In this document: in pieces, positions 51,950 through 60,674 of the stretch
Numbering within the stretch: the stretch's first letter is position 1
How the letters are laid out: every line of letters begins with the position of its first letter
Assembly: GCF_000513275.1 (NCBI RefSeq)
Contig: NZ_CBVJ010000093.1
Coordinates: 24,001-88,000 of the forward strand
DNA from: Paenibacillus gorillae
Lineage (GTDB): Bacteria; Bacillota; Bacilli; Paenibacillales; Paenibacillaceae
Length of the DNA: 64,000 bases
Direction: 5' to 3'
Translations under genes and position numbers: made by a program
Notes under the pieces: generated by a model
What the model was told of the DNA's origin: nothing
What the model saw: the letters and a program-made list of their open reading frames with translations, nothing else
The model's database searches: none

Positions 51950-52837
51950 CTAAAACGGTAAATCCTCACCGTCCAACTTCCGAGCAAGCCTCCGCATCTC
52001 TTCCAGTTTCTCTGGTGGGATGGTATGAGGATCGTCATTCCCGCCGGTCACGATTGACAAGCTAGGTTTTTGCGGGCTGTTGTATCTACCAAACTTCATT
52101 TCTGTCTTTTCTTTTAACGCGAATATTCCTTGCCAACTGTTCAAAATAGATTGATTCAAAATAGCAATCTTGTCATCGTCATTCGATGCCAGCTTATTCA
52201 GTTCATTAAGCAGCAAAGTAATGGCTCGTTCCGTCATCGGCTTTTTAATTTTCTTTCTGAATTCAATAAAAGATTCCAGAGTGTCAGACAACTCCGTATT
52301 CGACGTGTAAGCGGAGAAGGTATTATCTTTATTTTCTTTTTTATTTCTTTTACTTTCTTTTACTTTACTTTCCTTTAATGCATCGTTTTTGCTTGCATTT
52401 GCATCGTCACCCTCATGCATTTGCAATGCTGTTGTATCGGCAGAATCGGAAACCTCAGTAACGGCGCCACTTTTCGCCCATCGCTTATTTGCTGCCTCTG
52501 AACGTTTTTCGCTCACTTTAGTTCGCTTTTCCATCCTTCTCAGCAAAGATCGGCTCCAAAAGTAGTGCCCGTCAGACTCAAAAAGTTTAAATTCGTTAAT
52601 GCAATCTCTTACAAATGCTTCTGCAATTTCTGCATTGCATTGCAACTCAGATGCATATGCATTCCAAATGTATTTACCTTGCATGCTTAATTTGAACCCG
52701 TCTTCATCGCGCATCATTTCAATGAGTACCCAATACCATGCATAACCTTCCAGATTATAGACAGCCCGCATTTGTTTGATATTAGGATCGTGCCTAGCGT
52801 TGCTGTCATGCGAGAAGTAGAAAGCTTCCTTTGCCAC
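51950..52837 (-). CDS. Phage replisome organizer (DUF4373/Lin1244-type)
   Basis: A 295-residue replication initiator. The N-terminal 115 residues, AFYFSHDSNARHDPNIKQMR then YNLEGYAWYWVLIEMMRDED, match the DUF4373 (Lin1244/Lin1753) domain of Gram-positive phage replisome organizers, a winged-helix module. A Lys/Glu/Asn-rich linker (about 150-175) follows, then a DnaD-like C-terminal region. It would recognise the phage origin and load the host helicase; no separate phage helicase or loader was seen. Confidence 0.82.
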   Translation of the reverse strand: MAKEAFYFSHDSNARHDPNIKQMRAVYNLEGYAWYWVLIEMMRDEDGFKLSMQGKYIWNAYASELQCNAEIAEAFVRDCINEFKLFESDGHYFWSRSLLRRMEKRTKVSEKRSEAANKRWAKSGAVTEVSDSADTTALQMHEGDDANASKNDALKESKVKESKRNKKENKDNTFSAYTSNTELSDTLESFIEFRKKIKKPMTERAITLLLNELNKLASNDDDKIAILNQSILNSWQGIFALKEKTEMKFGRYNSPQKPSLSIVTGGNDDPHTIPPEKLEEMRRLARKLDGEDLPF

Positions 52838-52852
52838 TAGTCCCCCTCCCTC

Positions 52853-53032
52853 TTATCTGTCGTCTCGCAGCCATATAATGCGCCGCTCAAAGTTGTATTT
52901 GACTGGAGTAAAGCCCGGGTAGGCCAGCGCAAAATAGCGCTGTACCTCCCGTTTGAATTCGTCCATATCTTCGCCAGCAAGCATCCATATTCGTTCGCCG
53001 ACACTGGATTGGGTTAATGGTTTTTCGATCAT
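52853..53032 (-). CDS. Small phage hypothetical protein
   Basis: A 59-residue protein (MIEKPLTQSSVGERIWMLAG, then EFKREVQRYFALAYPGFTPV). It starts at the base next to the upstream stop (TAA-ATG) and ends 16 bp before the replisome organizer start. The mix of aromatic and charged residues and the tight spacing support a real gene. Family unknown. Confidence 0.62.
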   Translation of the reverse strand: MIEKPLTQSSVGERIWMLAGEDMDEFKREVQRYFALAYPGFTPVKYNFERRIIWLRDDR

Positions 53033-53728
53033 TTAATCGTTGCAATCATAGTACTCTTCGACGTCTTTACAATCAGCAACGATAGTCGCGCCAGTGGCAT
53101 AGAGCTGGAAGAGGAACTTATCAAAGCCGTATAGTCCGTTCAGAATTTTCTTGTTGTCCAGTTCTTTATCATCAATTTTCAATGTGCTGAGTTTGCACAA
53201 TGTCGGCTCTTCTTTTTCTCTCGAAAGGTAGAAGTTGTACTTGCAGCGGTAATTCGATTTGTCGCTTTCAGGATCAAAATATACATGAATTCCATAGGTG
53301 AAGGAGTCGTCGCAATGAAACGAAATATAGTCGCCGTTTTTGTCTCCGTCATCATTTTCCTCTTCTTTCATCTTCTCGATGATTTCCGACAGTTTCCATT
53401 CCTTCTTTTCTAATGGAGAGAACAATTTAGTCAGTTCTTCTCTGACTCTCGCAATGCCCTCTGTTTGAATTTGCTCGTCAAGGATCTCTTGAACAGAATT
53501 GAGGAGCAGCACGTTATATCCGGACAGATTGAGTTTGTCCATGTTGACATTCAAGTTTTCTTTAACATGGTTTTCCAGCGAGGTTTTGAAATCGCTGCGG
53601 TACCCGCCGATAAGGTCGTCAACAACTGACGTTACTGTCTTTTCCAGTGTCTTTTTAATTGCTTGCTCTACGAATCCGGACTGAGACATTTCCGCCAAAG
53701 CATTGTTCACCATTACATTAAGATCCAT
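53033..53728 (-). CDS. Phage hypothetical protein
   Basis: A 231-residue acidic protein. The first 110 residues are helical (ALAEMSQSGFVEQAIKKTLE), and the second half is beta-rich (YISFHCDDSFTYGIHVYFDP). It ends directly before the 59-residue gene. Its position between SSB and the replication organizer suggests DNA metabolism, but I do not recognise it. Confidence 0.65.
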   Translation of the reverse strand: MDLNVMVNNALAEMSQSGFVEQAIKKTLEKTVTSVVDDLIGGYRSDFKTSLENHVKENLNVNMDKLNLSGYNVLLLNSVQEILDEQIQTEGIARVREELTKLFSPLEKKEWKLSEIIEKMKEEENDDGDKNGDYISFHCDDSFTYGIHVYFDPESDKSNYRCKYNFYLSREKEEPTLCKLSTLKIDDKELDNKKILNGLYGFDKFLFQLYATGATIVADCKDVEEYYDCND

Positions 53729-53758
53729 TATTCATACATCTCCTTAGGTTATATTTGA

Positions 53759-54181
53759 TTAAAACGGAAGGTCGTCTTCTGAAATATCAATTGGCCTGCC
53801 ATCGTCTGTGAACGGGTCGCGGCTGTTGCCGGATGATTCGCTAGACTGACCGCCCTCACTCCGGCTGCGTTCTAGGAAGCGCACATTGTCCGCTATGACC
53901 TCAGTGACATACACACGCTTGCCTTCGCCGTTCTGGTAGTTGCGGGTCTGTATGCGGCCCTCTACGGCGCACAGGCGACCTTTAGCAAGATAGTTGGCAC
54001 ATGCTTCAGCTAGCTGCCTCCAGGTCACCACGGGGATAAAGTCAGCCTCTCGATTACCGTCGCCGCTCGTAAACGGACGGTCAACCGCCAGTGTGAAGGA
54101 TGTCGTTGCTACTCCAGCAGGCGTGTAGCGTAAATTAGGATCGGCAGTAAGTCTTCCGATTAAGATTGTTCTGTTTAACAC
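53759..54181 (-). CDS. ssb: Single-stranded DNA-binding protein
   Basis: A 140-residue SSB. The OB-fold opens [20 protein letters not shown] and contains [20 protein letters not shown] and [20 protein letters not shown]. The acidic tip [12 protein letters not shown] is the classic protein-interaction tail. It coats ssDNA in phage replication and recombination. The start is a GTG (54181) with GAGGAG upstream that lies inside the preceding HNH gene. Confidence 0.95.
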   Translation of the reverse strand: MLNRTILIGRLTADPNLRYTPAGVATTSFTLAVDRPFTSGDGNREADFIPVVTWRQLAEACANYLAKGRLCAVEGRIQTRNYQNGEGKRVYVTEVIADNVRFLERSRSEGGQSSESSGNSRDPFTDDGRPIDISEDDLPF

Positions 54182-54701
54182 CTTCGTACCACTCCTCTAA
54201 TTTAAATTCCTTGATTTTGTTATAGATGGTCTTTCTCGTTACATTTAGAATTGAAGAAGTTTTAGTTGGCCCGTATTCCTCCAGCAATCGCATTAGATGT
54301 TGTTTATCAATATTTTTGTAAGAATGGTGTTTAAATTTATCAGCGAGACGTTCTTTCATTTTTAGAGATATTAGTCTTCTAGTTTCAATACTTCTAGTTG
54401 CGCCGGTATTGTGTAAGATAGTGTGATCGCTATGTTTCATGACTTCTAAGTTTCCAAACCGATTATCATGCTTTTTTCCGTTCTTATGGTGGACAATTTC
54501 ATCTTTGTCGAGGTAACGATCCAATATTTGTTCCATGATAATCCGATGTTCAAAAACATAACCGTCCTTACCTGCAAATGGGTGAGACTTAACGCACAAA
54601 GTTACATATCCCGATTTAGTGCGCTTTCTGCCAGTCACATCGTGAAACACACCGTTTATACTAATCGAATAAAATGTTTGCTTTTGTGTGTGAGTCGGCA
54701 T
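54135..54701 (-). CDS. HNH homing-type endonuclease
   Basis: A 188-residue protein with an HNH domain ([20 protein letters not shown], then [20 protein letters not shown]) followed by a [11 protein letters not shown] segment and a C-terminal DNA-binding region with a helix-turn-helix ([20 protein letters not shown]). This is the layout of free-standing homing endonucleases. It is wedged between an HNH-like gene and ssb and overlaps both, by about 41 and 47 bp. Confidence 0.85.
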   Translation of the reverse strand: MPTHTQKQTFYSISINGVFHDVTGRKRTKSGYVTLCVKSHPFAGKDGYVFEHRIIMEQILDRYLDKDEIVHHKNGKKHDNRFGNLEVMKHSDHTILHNTGATRSIETRRLISLKMKERLADKFKHHSYKNIDKQHLMRLLEEYGPTKTSSILNVTRKTIYNKIKEFKLEEWYEGVKQNNLNRKTYCRS

Positions 54702-55041
54702 TTTTACCTCTCTCTCGTAAATATTGTGTAGTACCTATATCCCGAACGTACCGTTTAAACCGGATGCCCTCTGGATCCTCATCCAGCCAAAGGTGGCAGA
54801 GCTTGCAGGCGTGAAACAGGTCGTCCACGGTCGTAGGATGAGCAATGAGCCTCCGTCCGATAGTATGAGCCCTCTCAGCAGCTGGAGCGCCAACACAGCG
54901 TTTCCTGACCTCGCAGACGTTGTGTGATCGCTCCTTAAGTTGCTTGTCCACTTTGGTGCTTATATCACCCATTTGCTTTTGTGTGAGTCCGCCTCGCTTA
55001 TGCTTAGGCTTATAGGCTGGGTTAAAATCACCAACAGGCAT
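54661..55041 (-). CDS. HNH-like phage nuclease or nucleic-acid-binding protein
   Basis: A 126-residue basic protein: a Lys/Gly-rich start (YKPKHKRGGLTQKQMGDIST), then CEVRKRCVGAPAAERAHTIG and LFHACKLCHLWLDEDPEG, giving paired Cys/His positions of a zinc-stabilised HNH/DUF968-like fold. ATG 55041 shares TAATG with the stop of the upstream exonuclease gene, implying coupled translation. A longer open frame to 55110 has no site. Confidence 0.7.
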   Translation of the reverse strand: MPVGDFNPAYKPKHKRGGLTQKQMGDISTKVDKQLKERSHNVCEVRKRCVGAPAAERAHTIGRRLIAHPTTVDDLFHACKLCHLWLDEDPEGIRFKRYVRDIGTTQYLRERGKNADSHTKANILFD

Positions 55042-55853
55042 TAGTACACCGCCAGCTCGCCGTAATGCTTGATATGCTTCAGCTTCTTCGTCGCCCGGCA
55101 GTAATCGCACCGTTCACAGCGGACCGGCTCTGCCGCCCCCGACTTCACAGCCTTCACCCGTTCAATGTTGTTGCGGACGATCTGTAGCCCGGCTTCTATG
55201 GCATCATAGTCAAAATAGATGCTTTCATGGTCTGGAGGATCTTGCTTCGTGACAATTACTATGTGAGGCAACAACCATTCCTCACGGCCTGTCTTACGTT
55301 TCTCAATCTCAGCGTACACAGCCATCTGCAAGGCATATCCGTAATGATCAATGAAATTTTCATAAGCTTTTGCATCATTCGACCACCATTTGCCATCAAT
55401 GTCCTTTAAAGCCTTCAAATCCGCGAACAATCCAACGCTTGGTTGATAACTGTCGATCATGATTTTCCACTTGATCCCGAACAGCTCGGCCGTAATAATC
55501 ACTTCTTTTTGTCCGGCAAGCACTTTCATAACCAGTGGATCATTCATTAAAACATCGATCATTTTGTTCAAATGTTTGTAATTCGACTTCAGTTGTCCTT
55601 TTGTCGGTCCTTGGCTGCTATAAATTTCTGGATGATCCGCTTTGTAATCAGCAAGCGTCCCTTCATTCCAAGCATGGATGTAATGACCTTCGTCGAAAGC
55701 CCCCTTGTTTGGGCGTTCGTATTCTCCTGACAATTCAGCCATACTGCGAGCTTCACAACCCTCATACGATGGTAGGAAGCCTTTAAACTGACTGACGGAC
55801 ATGTAATGGCGATTTGCTTCAAGTGAAAAGTAATTATCCTTGTTCAACTTCAT
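55041..55853 (-). CDS. PD-(D/E)XK exonuclease of the RecE/DUF3799 type
   Basis: A 270-residue nuclease. The motif order is typical: SVSQFKGFLPSYEGCEARSM near the N-terminus, GHYIHAWNEG, then VGLFADLKALKDIDGKWWSN, which carries the D...xLK core, and YALQMAVYAEI. A C-terminal cluster CERCDYCRATKKL could hold an iron-sulfur or zinc site. It should resect double-stranded ends for the RecT annealer, encoded just upstream with a 20-bp overlap. Confidence 0.85.
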   Translation of the reverse strand: MKLNKDNYFSLEANRHYMSVSQFKGFLPSYEGCEARSMAELSGEYERPNKGAFDEGHYIHAWNEGTLADYKADHPEIYSSQGPTKGQLKSNYKHLNKMIDVLMNDPLVMKVLAGQKEVIITAELFGIKWKIMIDSYQPSVGLFADLKALKDIDGKWWSNDAKAYENFIDHYGYALQMAVYAEIEKRKTGREEWLLPHIVIVTKQDPPDHESIYFDYDAIEAGLQIVRNNIERVKAVKSGAAEPVRCERCDYCRATKKLKHIKHYGELAVY

Positions 55854-56571
55854 CCGTCAGCACCTCGCTTTCCAGATTCAGCGGGCTTTGCTGTTGCGGT
55901 CGAGGTTCCCGATTAAACTCGAAGCTGCTGCCAGCGTCGAAGGCAAGACGCTGTTCCGCGTCAAAGTCAATCTCAATCGTTTTGCACAACCGCCGCAATG
56001 CAGTCCGTTTGTACATCTCGCCTTGGCTCTTTTCCCATGTGTCGCTGCCAGGATTCTTGCCGTAGTGTGTGCGGATCGACTCAATCTCGGTCGAGGACAT
56101 TGACTCGTAATCCATACCGCCATCATTAAACTGGGCGACCGCGAAACTACCGATGATTTTGCTATTGTTAAAAGGCAGTGGGTCGAAGGAAACAACCGGT
56201 CGCCCTTCCACAACAGATTCACGGAAAACGTCGCCTTCCCTAACGTTCTTGGCGTAAATGTTGAGCAACGGCCGAACGCTATGTTTCATCGCAAGTTTCA
56301 TCTCGCCTTTATAATCTGTTTGAAACCGAGCTGCGCTGCCTTCTGTAATGACGTGGCATTCTTTCGCTAGGAAATCGAGTCCTAGAATCGCGCCTTTTAA
56401 GAATTGCAGCGCAATCTCATCCGGGTTAAACCTTTCGAAATTTCGTACCTCAGGCAAATAAGCTTTGCAGTTTTGAACGAACCGGACCGCATTGAAACCG
56501 GAGGGCAAAGCGTCATGCTTTGCCTCCAACAATGCCTCCAGCGGTTCAATGAACTGAACATCGTTTGACAT
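55834..56571 (-). CDS. recT: RecT-family single-strand annealing protein
   Basis: A 245-residue recombinase. FVQNCKAYLPEVRNFERFNP, AILGLDFLAKECHVITEGSA and FQTDYKGEMKLAMKHS are the typical RecT stretches, and the C-terminus contains KRTALRRLCKTIEIDFDAEQ. It anneals complementary single strands and promotes phage recombination with the exonuclease and SSB. Start ATG 56571 lies 2 bp after the ATPase gene stop. Confidence 0.93.
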   Translation of the reverse strand: MSNDVQFIEPLEALLEAKHDALPSGFNAVRFVQNCKAYLPEVRNFERFNPDEIALQFLKGAILGLDFLAKECHVITEGSAARFQTDYKGEMKLAMKHSVRPLLNIYAKNVREGDVFRESVVEGRPVVSFDPLPFNNSKIIGSFAVAQFNDGGMDYESMSSTEIESIRTHYGKNPGSDTWEKSQGEMYKRTALRRLCKTIEIDFDAEQRLAFDAGSSFEFNREPRPQQQSPLNLESEVLTDEVEQG

Positions 56572-56573
56572 TG

Positions 56574-58202
56574 TTACCCCTCCATATTTTCAATTTTCAG
56601 CGGTTCGCCTTCGACTGTTTCCAGGACGAAGTACTGATAGTCATCATGTTTAGCCGATTCAATGATTTCCTGCTGCCGGCTGCCGAGGTTCTGCCAGCCA
56701 TCGACGCAAATAACTTTCAATTCACCAGCCTGTTCCTTCGCCAACATAAAGGCAAATTCAAGCGCCTCTCCTTCAGAAAGCCCATCAATAAGTGTTCCGT
56801 TAATGCGGATTCTCCCTTGATCGTCAACTGATAGCCCCGCAACTGGCAGCGCCGCTGTCTTGAGAAGTTCTTTTGGCAGTTCACGCGCCTTTTGGATCTT
56901 CTGCGTCAGCTCCGCGCTGCGTTCTTCTTTCGGCGCCAACTTCTCGCGGATAATCTCTCGCATACGTTCCCATTCGCGAAGGTATTCTTTCATTGCAACA
57001 GCGTTGTCGGCCGATTCCTTCAATGGCACTGTATCGATTAACACCGTGTCCGCGGCGACTTCCTGCGCATTGCCAGTTTTGTCCTTTTCCGTCGCAATCA
57101 GGCTGGTTTCATGATCTGTGATTTTCTCCAGGTCCTTGCGTTCGTGCTCGTCCACATTGCCCAACGTTGCCCGTTTTTCCGCAATCTGCTCCCTGTACTC
57201 CGAAATGAATACACGGGATTGTTCCGATGCCTGTTGGATTTCCTCCCGAGCAGCCTGCTTCTTAGCTTGGAATTGCAGCCTCAAACGTTCAATCGCCTGT
57301 TCTAAATCATTATCAAGCTGCGCGGCAGACTCCACTAAACGACGGTCGGAATCGTCAATAACTGCCTGATCGCGTTGAATGAACTCTTCCAGACGGGTAA
57401 CTTGAGCCGTCAAATTGTCGCGTTGACGTTTGTATTCTAGGCGCTTCTCTTCAGCCTTGTTCGCTGCCCGCTGTTTGATGTCGTCGATACGCAAGGACAA
57501 TCCATCTACAAGTGTCTGTGCTTCTGCCAGCCGCTTATTGGATTCCTCAGCGTCGGAAAGTTGCTTATAAAGAGCCTGCAGATTCACACCGCGCCATTCC
57601 TCGCCATCGTAGTTGGCTGGCAGGTCTCGTTTGATACCTTCGATATTTGCCCGCAACAGGTTGATTTCGCGGTTAATGCTCTCGCGCTCCGCATAGTACA
57701 CGTTCTCGATCTGCTTGAGGATTTGCAGGATGTGGAGTTGGTAATCCGCTTCCGGCACTTCTCCGAACCACGTTTTAATGTCATCTATGGTCCAGCCGAT
57801 CTGCAGCATGTTCAGAATGATTTCGGTTTGTTCTTTGGCAGAACGTTGCACAAACTCAATCGGCCGGAAGATTTCGCCGTTAATAAGCTGCCGCAGGAAC
57901 GCTTCAGTGCTAGCCACTGCCTTGCTATCATGCTTAACCTTCAGGTAGTCCGCTTTCTCGGCGCGAACCTTGCGAGTCGTCTGCAGACCGTCGTCAAGCT
58001 CCACGAACAATTCTGCCTCGTCCGCATCGTGCCGGATTACCTCTGTCCGGCGGTTTTTATTCGTGAAAAGCTTCTCCAACCCTTCCACAAGGCTCGTCTT
58101 ACCGGTTCCTGAATCACCAGATACTTTATTTATTTTCCCTGGGCTAAAAAGCAGTTCCTTAATGCCCAGCCAGTTCTTAATTTCGATTCGTTTGATATGC
58201 AA
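56574..58202 (-). CDS. SbcC/RecF-like AAA ATPase
   Basis: A 542-residue SMC-type ATPase. HIKRIEIKNWLGIKELLFSP then VSGDSGTGKTSLVEGLEKLF gives the Walker A loop at about residues 29-36. Residues 175-420 are coiled coil with a few breaks. The C-terminus has LSEGEALEFAFMLAKE (signature) and LKVICVDGWQNL (Walker B). It lies directly upstream of recT and the exonuclease, so it probably helps process DNA ends. TTG 58202 has AGGAGG 7 nt upstream. Confidence 0.83.
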   Translation of the reverse strand: MHIKRIEIKNWLGIKELLFSPGKINKVSGDSGTGKTSLVEGLEKLFTNKNRRTEVIRHDADEAELFVELDDGLQTTRKVRAEKADYLKVKHDSKAVASTEAFLRQLINGEIFRPIEFVQRSAKEQTEIILNMLQIGWTIDDIKTWFGEVPEADYQLHILQILKQIENVYYAERESINREINLLRANIEGIKRDLPANYDGEEWRGVNLQALYKQLSDAEESNKRLAEAQTLVDGLSLRIDDIKQRAANKAEEKRLEYKRQRDNLTAQVTRLEEFIQRDQAVIDDSDRRLVESAAQLDNDLEQAIERLRLQFQAKKQAAREEIQQASEQSRVFISEYREQIAEKRATLGNVDEHERKDLEKITDHETSLIATEKDKTGNAQEVAADTVLIDTVPLKESADNAVAMKEYLREWERMREIIREKLAPKEERSAELTQKIQKARELPKELLKTAALPVAGLSVDDQGRIRINGTLIDGLSEGEALEFAFMLAKEQAGELKVICVDGWQNLGSRQQEIIESAKHDDYQYFVLETVEGEPLKIENMEG

Positions 58203-58285
58203 AATAATTCCTCCTGTTTTCAAACCGCGCAGCATGTGCTATACTGACGGCAACTTATTTTTTGATGCGTAAGCTATTGCAGCTC

Positions 58286-58399
58286 CTACCCTGCGATAGT
58301 CTTTTTCATTTTCTTGGCATTGTTATTAGCAGCAGTTTCCAAACGGGAAATACGCTGCGCCTTCGTCAGCTCAAGCCATACTTGACCGGTTACATTCAT
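58286..58399 (-). CDS. Very small phage protein (37 residues)
   Basis: A 37-residue basic helical peptide (MNVTGQVWLELTKAQRISRL). ATG 58399 has GGAGGTGAG at ideal distance, better than most genes here, and it overlaps the 3' end of the sigma factor gene by 29 bp. The strong site and overlap support translation. Function unknown. Confidence 0.62.
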   Translation of the reverse strand: MNVTGQVWLELTKAQRISRLETAANNNAKKMKKTIAG

Positions 58400-59048
58400 T
58401 TGTCTCACCTCCCCCAACAAATTCAAGGTATCTTCTCGCTGCTCTTTTTAGGTAACGACCTATTGATGTTTGACTTACCCCTAGCGCATCGGCAATTGCC
58501 CACTGGCTTCGGCCTGCCATTCTCCCAATAATCGTCACACGTTCATTTGCTGGCAAACTGTTCAAGAATGATTCGACCTCTACTGCGCTGTGGTCCTCAA
58601 ACACTGGCATCAAATCTGCCAAACTCCGATTATCAAACTGGCCTACCGGACGATCTGTAGACACTACAGCAACGCCCATTATTGCTACCGCTCTCTCAGC
58701 CATCGATTGGCTAACGTTTAACATGCTAGCTAGTTCATCAACTGATTTGTCGTCTAGGTGTTTGCGTTTGATATACAATGACAATTGGAGCGGCCGGCGT
58801 TGAAAGTTAATGAAATGATTGTCCCGCAGGAAATTACGAATCTCCCCAGTTATATTGATGACCGCCATCGTAGAGAACTTCGTCCCTCGGGACTCATCGA
58901 ACACCTCGATAGCTTTCAGTAATCCGATACAGCCGACTTGGTACAAATCCTCCCGAGTGTGGATGCCGCAGTATTTCAGCCGCGGGAACCGCCGGTTCAG
59001 CACAAAATGGATGAGCCTTTCGTGATCCTCGAATTTTGGCTTTGTCAT
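58371..59048 (-). CDS. Phage-encoded sigma-70-family RNA polymerase sigma factor
   Basis: A 225-residue sigma factor. Residues 30-85 form region 2 (YCGIHTREDLYQVGCIGLLK, AIEVFDESRGTKFSTMAVIN then ITGEIRNFLRDN), residues about 90-130 region 3 and residues 163-210 region 4 (LPANERVTIIGRMAGRSQWA then IADALGVSQTSIGRYLKRAA). The region 2 string is close to sporulation/SigB-type factors. In an early operon it would redirect host RNA polymerase to middle or late phage promoters. Its start overlaps the rha stop by 4 bp. Confidence 0.88.
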   Translation of the reverse strand: MTKPKFEDHERLIHFVLNRRFPRLKYCGIHTREDLYQVGCIGLLKAIEVFDESRGTKFSTMAVINITGEIRNFLRDNHFINFQRRPLQLSLYIKRKHLDDKSVDELASMLNVSQSMAERAVAIMGVAVVSTDRPVGQFDNRSLADLMPVFEDHSAVEVESFLNSLPANERVTIIGRMAGRSQWAIADALGVSQTSIGRYLKRAARRYLEFVGGGETNECNRSSMA

Positions 59049-59707
59049 GCTGTCACCTTTTTAGGGAACCAAGCGTCAATGTAACGGATAACGTCCTGCA
59101 TGTCCTTCTGCGACACGTCCCGGTAACTCGGAACACCCCAACGGTCCTTAATCTCGCGATAGAGTTCCTGGAACATCTTGCCGCGCTCTTCTCTATCAGC
59201 CGAAAACTTGTAAATGCGACTTGATACAGCTTTTTGCATGCGCCGCTGCTCACCTTGGTTCAATCTGATCTGCGTTTCGATCTTGCTGTCGACTTCCTCG
59301 ATGCGGGATTCCAATTGCTGCACCTTGGTATCCATTACAAGGACTGCGCGGAGTTCTGGGCTGAGCGAGGCATATGGATCGTTGATAGCCCTTTCCATCC
59401 GTTCAAACTCAGTGACGTACGCTGCTGTGAATAAAACGCCTTTCTCTCCGGTCATCTTATTCGCTACCATGTCGCAGCCTTTGCGAGTGAGTAAGAATGC
59501 TGGCAATGTTCGTCCGGTATTGTCCTGGTAGGTACTTCCGATGAAGAAATCCACTGAGCGCAAATTTGCGCTGAGTAAAACATCGTTATAATTGCGAATA
59601 TCCCGAAGCAGATCCTTGTGTTGCTTGCCAGTCATCTCCGCTACTTCGCGGCTATCTACCAGCAATTGATTGTTCTGGTTTACGATTTTAAGTTGGTTCA
59701 TGTCCAA
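59045..59707 (-). CDS. rha: Rha-family phage regulatory protein with ORF6C-like C-terminus
   Basis: A 220-residue protein. Residues 1-95 are the pRha domain: LVDSREVAEMTGKQHKDLLR, DIRNYND and FLLTRKGCDMVANKMTGEKG. The middle is coiled coil (VQQLESRIEEVDSKIETQI), and the last 70 residues resemble the ORF6C domain (KMFQELYREIKDRWGVPSYR then VSQKDMQDVIRYI). Rha proteins regulate phage development. It is in the first part of the leftward early operon. Confidence 0.9.
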   Translation of the reverse strand: MDMNQLKIVNQNNQLLVDSREVAEMTGKQHKDLLRDIRNYNDVLLSANLRSVDFFIGSTYQDNTGRTLPAFLLTRKGCDMVANKMTGEKGVLFTAAYVTEFERMERAINDPYASLSPELRAVLVMDTKVQQLESRIEEVDSKIETQIRLNQGEQRRMQKAVSSRIYKFSADREERGKMFQELYREIKDRWGVPSYRDVSQKDMQDVIRYIDAWFPKKVTA

Positions 59708-59718
59708 CCCTCCTGTAA

Positions 59719-60201
59719 TTATTCAGTTGGTGCTGCTGGGTTTACTGAAGACAAGTCAGTTTCTAGTAGGTAGCCTACTTTGAGCATCAGGTCCACATAG
59801 GAAACATTGAAGATTGGCGAAAACTTTCTCAGGACGTGTAGTGGCGGAATGCTTTTATCCCGTTCGTAACTCGAAACATTCGCTTCCGTCATCCCAACTA
59901 GATTAGCAAGTTGCAATTGAGTGAGTCCTACTGCTTCTCGAGCCACACGCAAATATCTGCCTAGCGAATCAGCTTGTCCATTTTCAATAGTGAGCTTCGA
60001 GCCGCACATTCCGCAAAACCTATCATCTGGCTCAAGTGGCACAAAAGAGCAGCCTTCAGGACACGACAATGGAGGCGTCATGGCCCCTTCATATTCTGTT
60101 AATACAACCACGATAGCCGGGCCGTGAATCGTACATCCGAATTTCTTCTTAGCCACTTTAATTTGCTCGCCTTCTTTAAGGCGAATCACTTCTGATTTCA
60201 T
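59719..60201 (-). CDS. XRE-family regulator with N-terminal zinc-ribbon-like part
   Basis: A 160-residue protein. The N-terminal 70 residues contain Cys pairs (SCPEGC and CGMCG) that may form a zinc ribbon. Residues about 80-140 are an XRE helix-turn-helix (LGRYLRVAREAVGLTQLQLA then NLVGMTEANVSSYERDKSIP). Such proteins in early phage operons modulate the lysis-lysogeny choice. GGAGGGAAGG precedes ATG 60201. Confidence 0.82.
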   Translation of the reverse strand: MKSEVIRLKEGEQIKVAKKKFGCTIHGPAIVVVLTEYEGAMTPPLSCPEGCSFVPLEPDDRFCGMCGSKLTIENGQADSLGRYLRVAREAVGLTQLQLANLVGMTEANVSSYERDKSIPPLHVLRKFSPIFNVSYVDLMLKVGYLLETDLSSVNPAAPTE

Positions 60202-60234
60202 TCCTTCCCTCCTCCAATCAGTGATGTTTCGTTT

Positions 60235-60393
60235 TTATGAAACTGTTTTTATTTCTAATGAAGTTGTTTTTGGTCTTCTTGCGATGTCAGCAGCCAGAAA
60301 TCCCAAAGCATAACTAAATTGCTTGTGACATTCATCTGGCACGAAAAATGGTTTAACTTCGTGGGCCGCGATCTCTTTTTTTTCTTTTTCCAT
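60235..60393 (-). CDS. Small early phage protein
   Basis: A 52-residue protein (MEKEKKEIAAHEVKPFFVPD, then ECHKQFSYALGFLAADIARR). AGGAGG lies 6 nt before ATG 60393. It is the second gene of the leftward early transcript. I do not recognise it. Confidence 0.6.
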   Translation of the reverse strand: MEKEKKEIAAHEVKPFFVPDECHKQFSYALGFLAADIARRPKTTSLEIKTVS

Positions 60394-60424
60394 TATCATC
60401 CTCCTGTGTTAGCACCAGTAAAAT

Positions 60425-60439
60425 CTAAGTTTAAATTAG
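60425..60439. promoter_or_regulatory. Operator-like site downstream of the Cro-like gene
   Basis: CTAAGTTTAAATTAG, the same 15-bp pattern as the sites between the divergent regulators. It overlaps the end of the Cro-like gene, about 240 bp from the main operator cluster, so DNA looping between repressor-bound sites is possible. Confidence 0.55.
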
Positions 60440-60655
60440 GATTTTTCTTAAAAAAATAATCTGTCTTACATTACACTTAAACAATTCTGTCAAACTCATG
60501 GCTGTATCAATTGACATACTTTCTGGATGGTCTTCAATTCGCGAATAGGTACTTGGATGTACTCCGAGATGTCGGGCGACTGAGGATTTCGAATAACCCA
60601 TGACAGCTCTCCATTCTTCTAATGTTCGCGTCTTGTTGTCTGGAAAATTTATCAT
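60431..60655 (-). CDS. Cro-like helix-turn-helix regulator
   Basis: A 74-residue protein with a helix-turn-helix (LEEWRAVMGYSKSSVARHLG then VHPSTYSRIEDHPESMSIDT). It is the first gene of the leftward lytic operon, immediately behind the promoter with the embedded operator, the classical Cro position. AGGAGGTG precedes ATG 60655. Probably lowers CI expression on induction. Confidence 0.82.
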   Translation of the reverse strand: MINFPDNKTRTLEEWRAVMGYSKSSVARHLGVHPSTYSRIEDHPESMSIDTAMSLTELFKCNVRQIIFLRKILI

Positions 60656-60674
60656 TGTTTCACCTCCTGATCGG

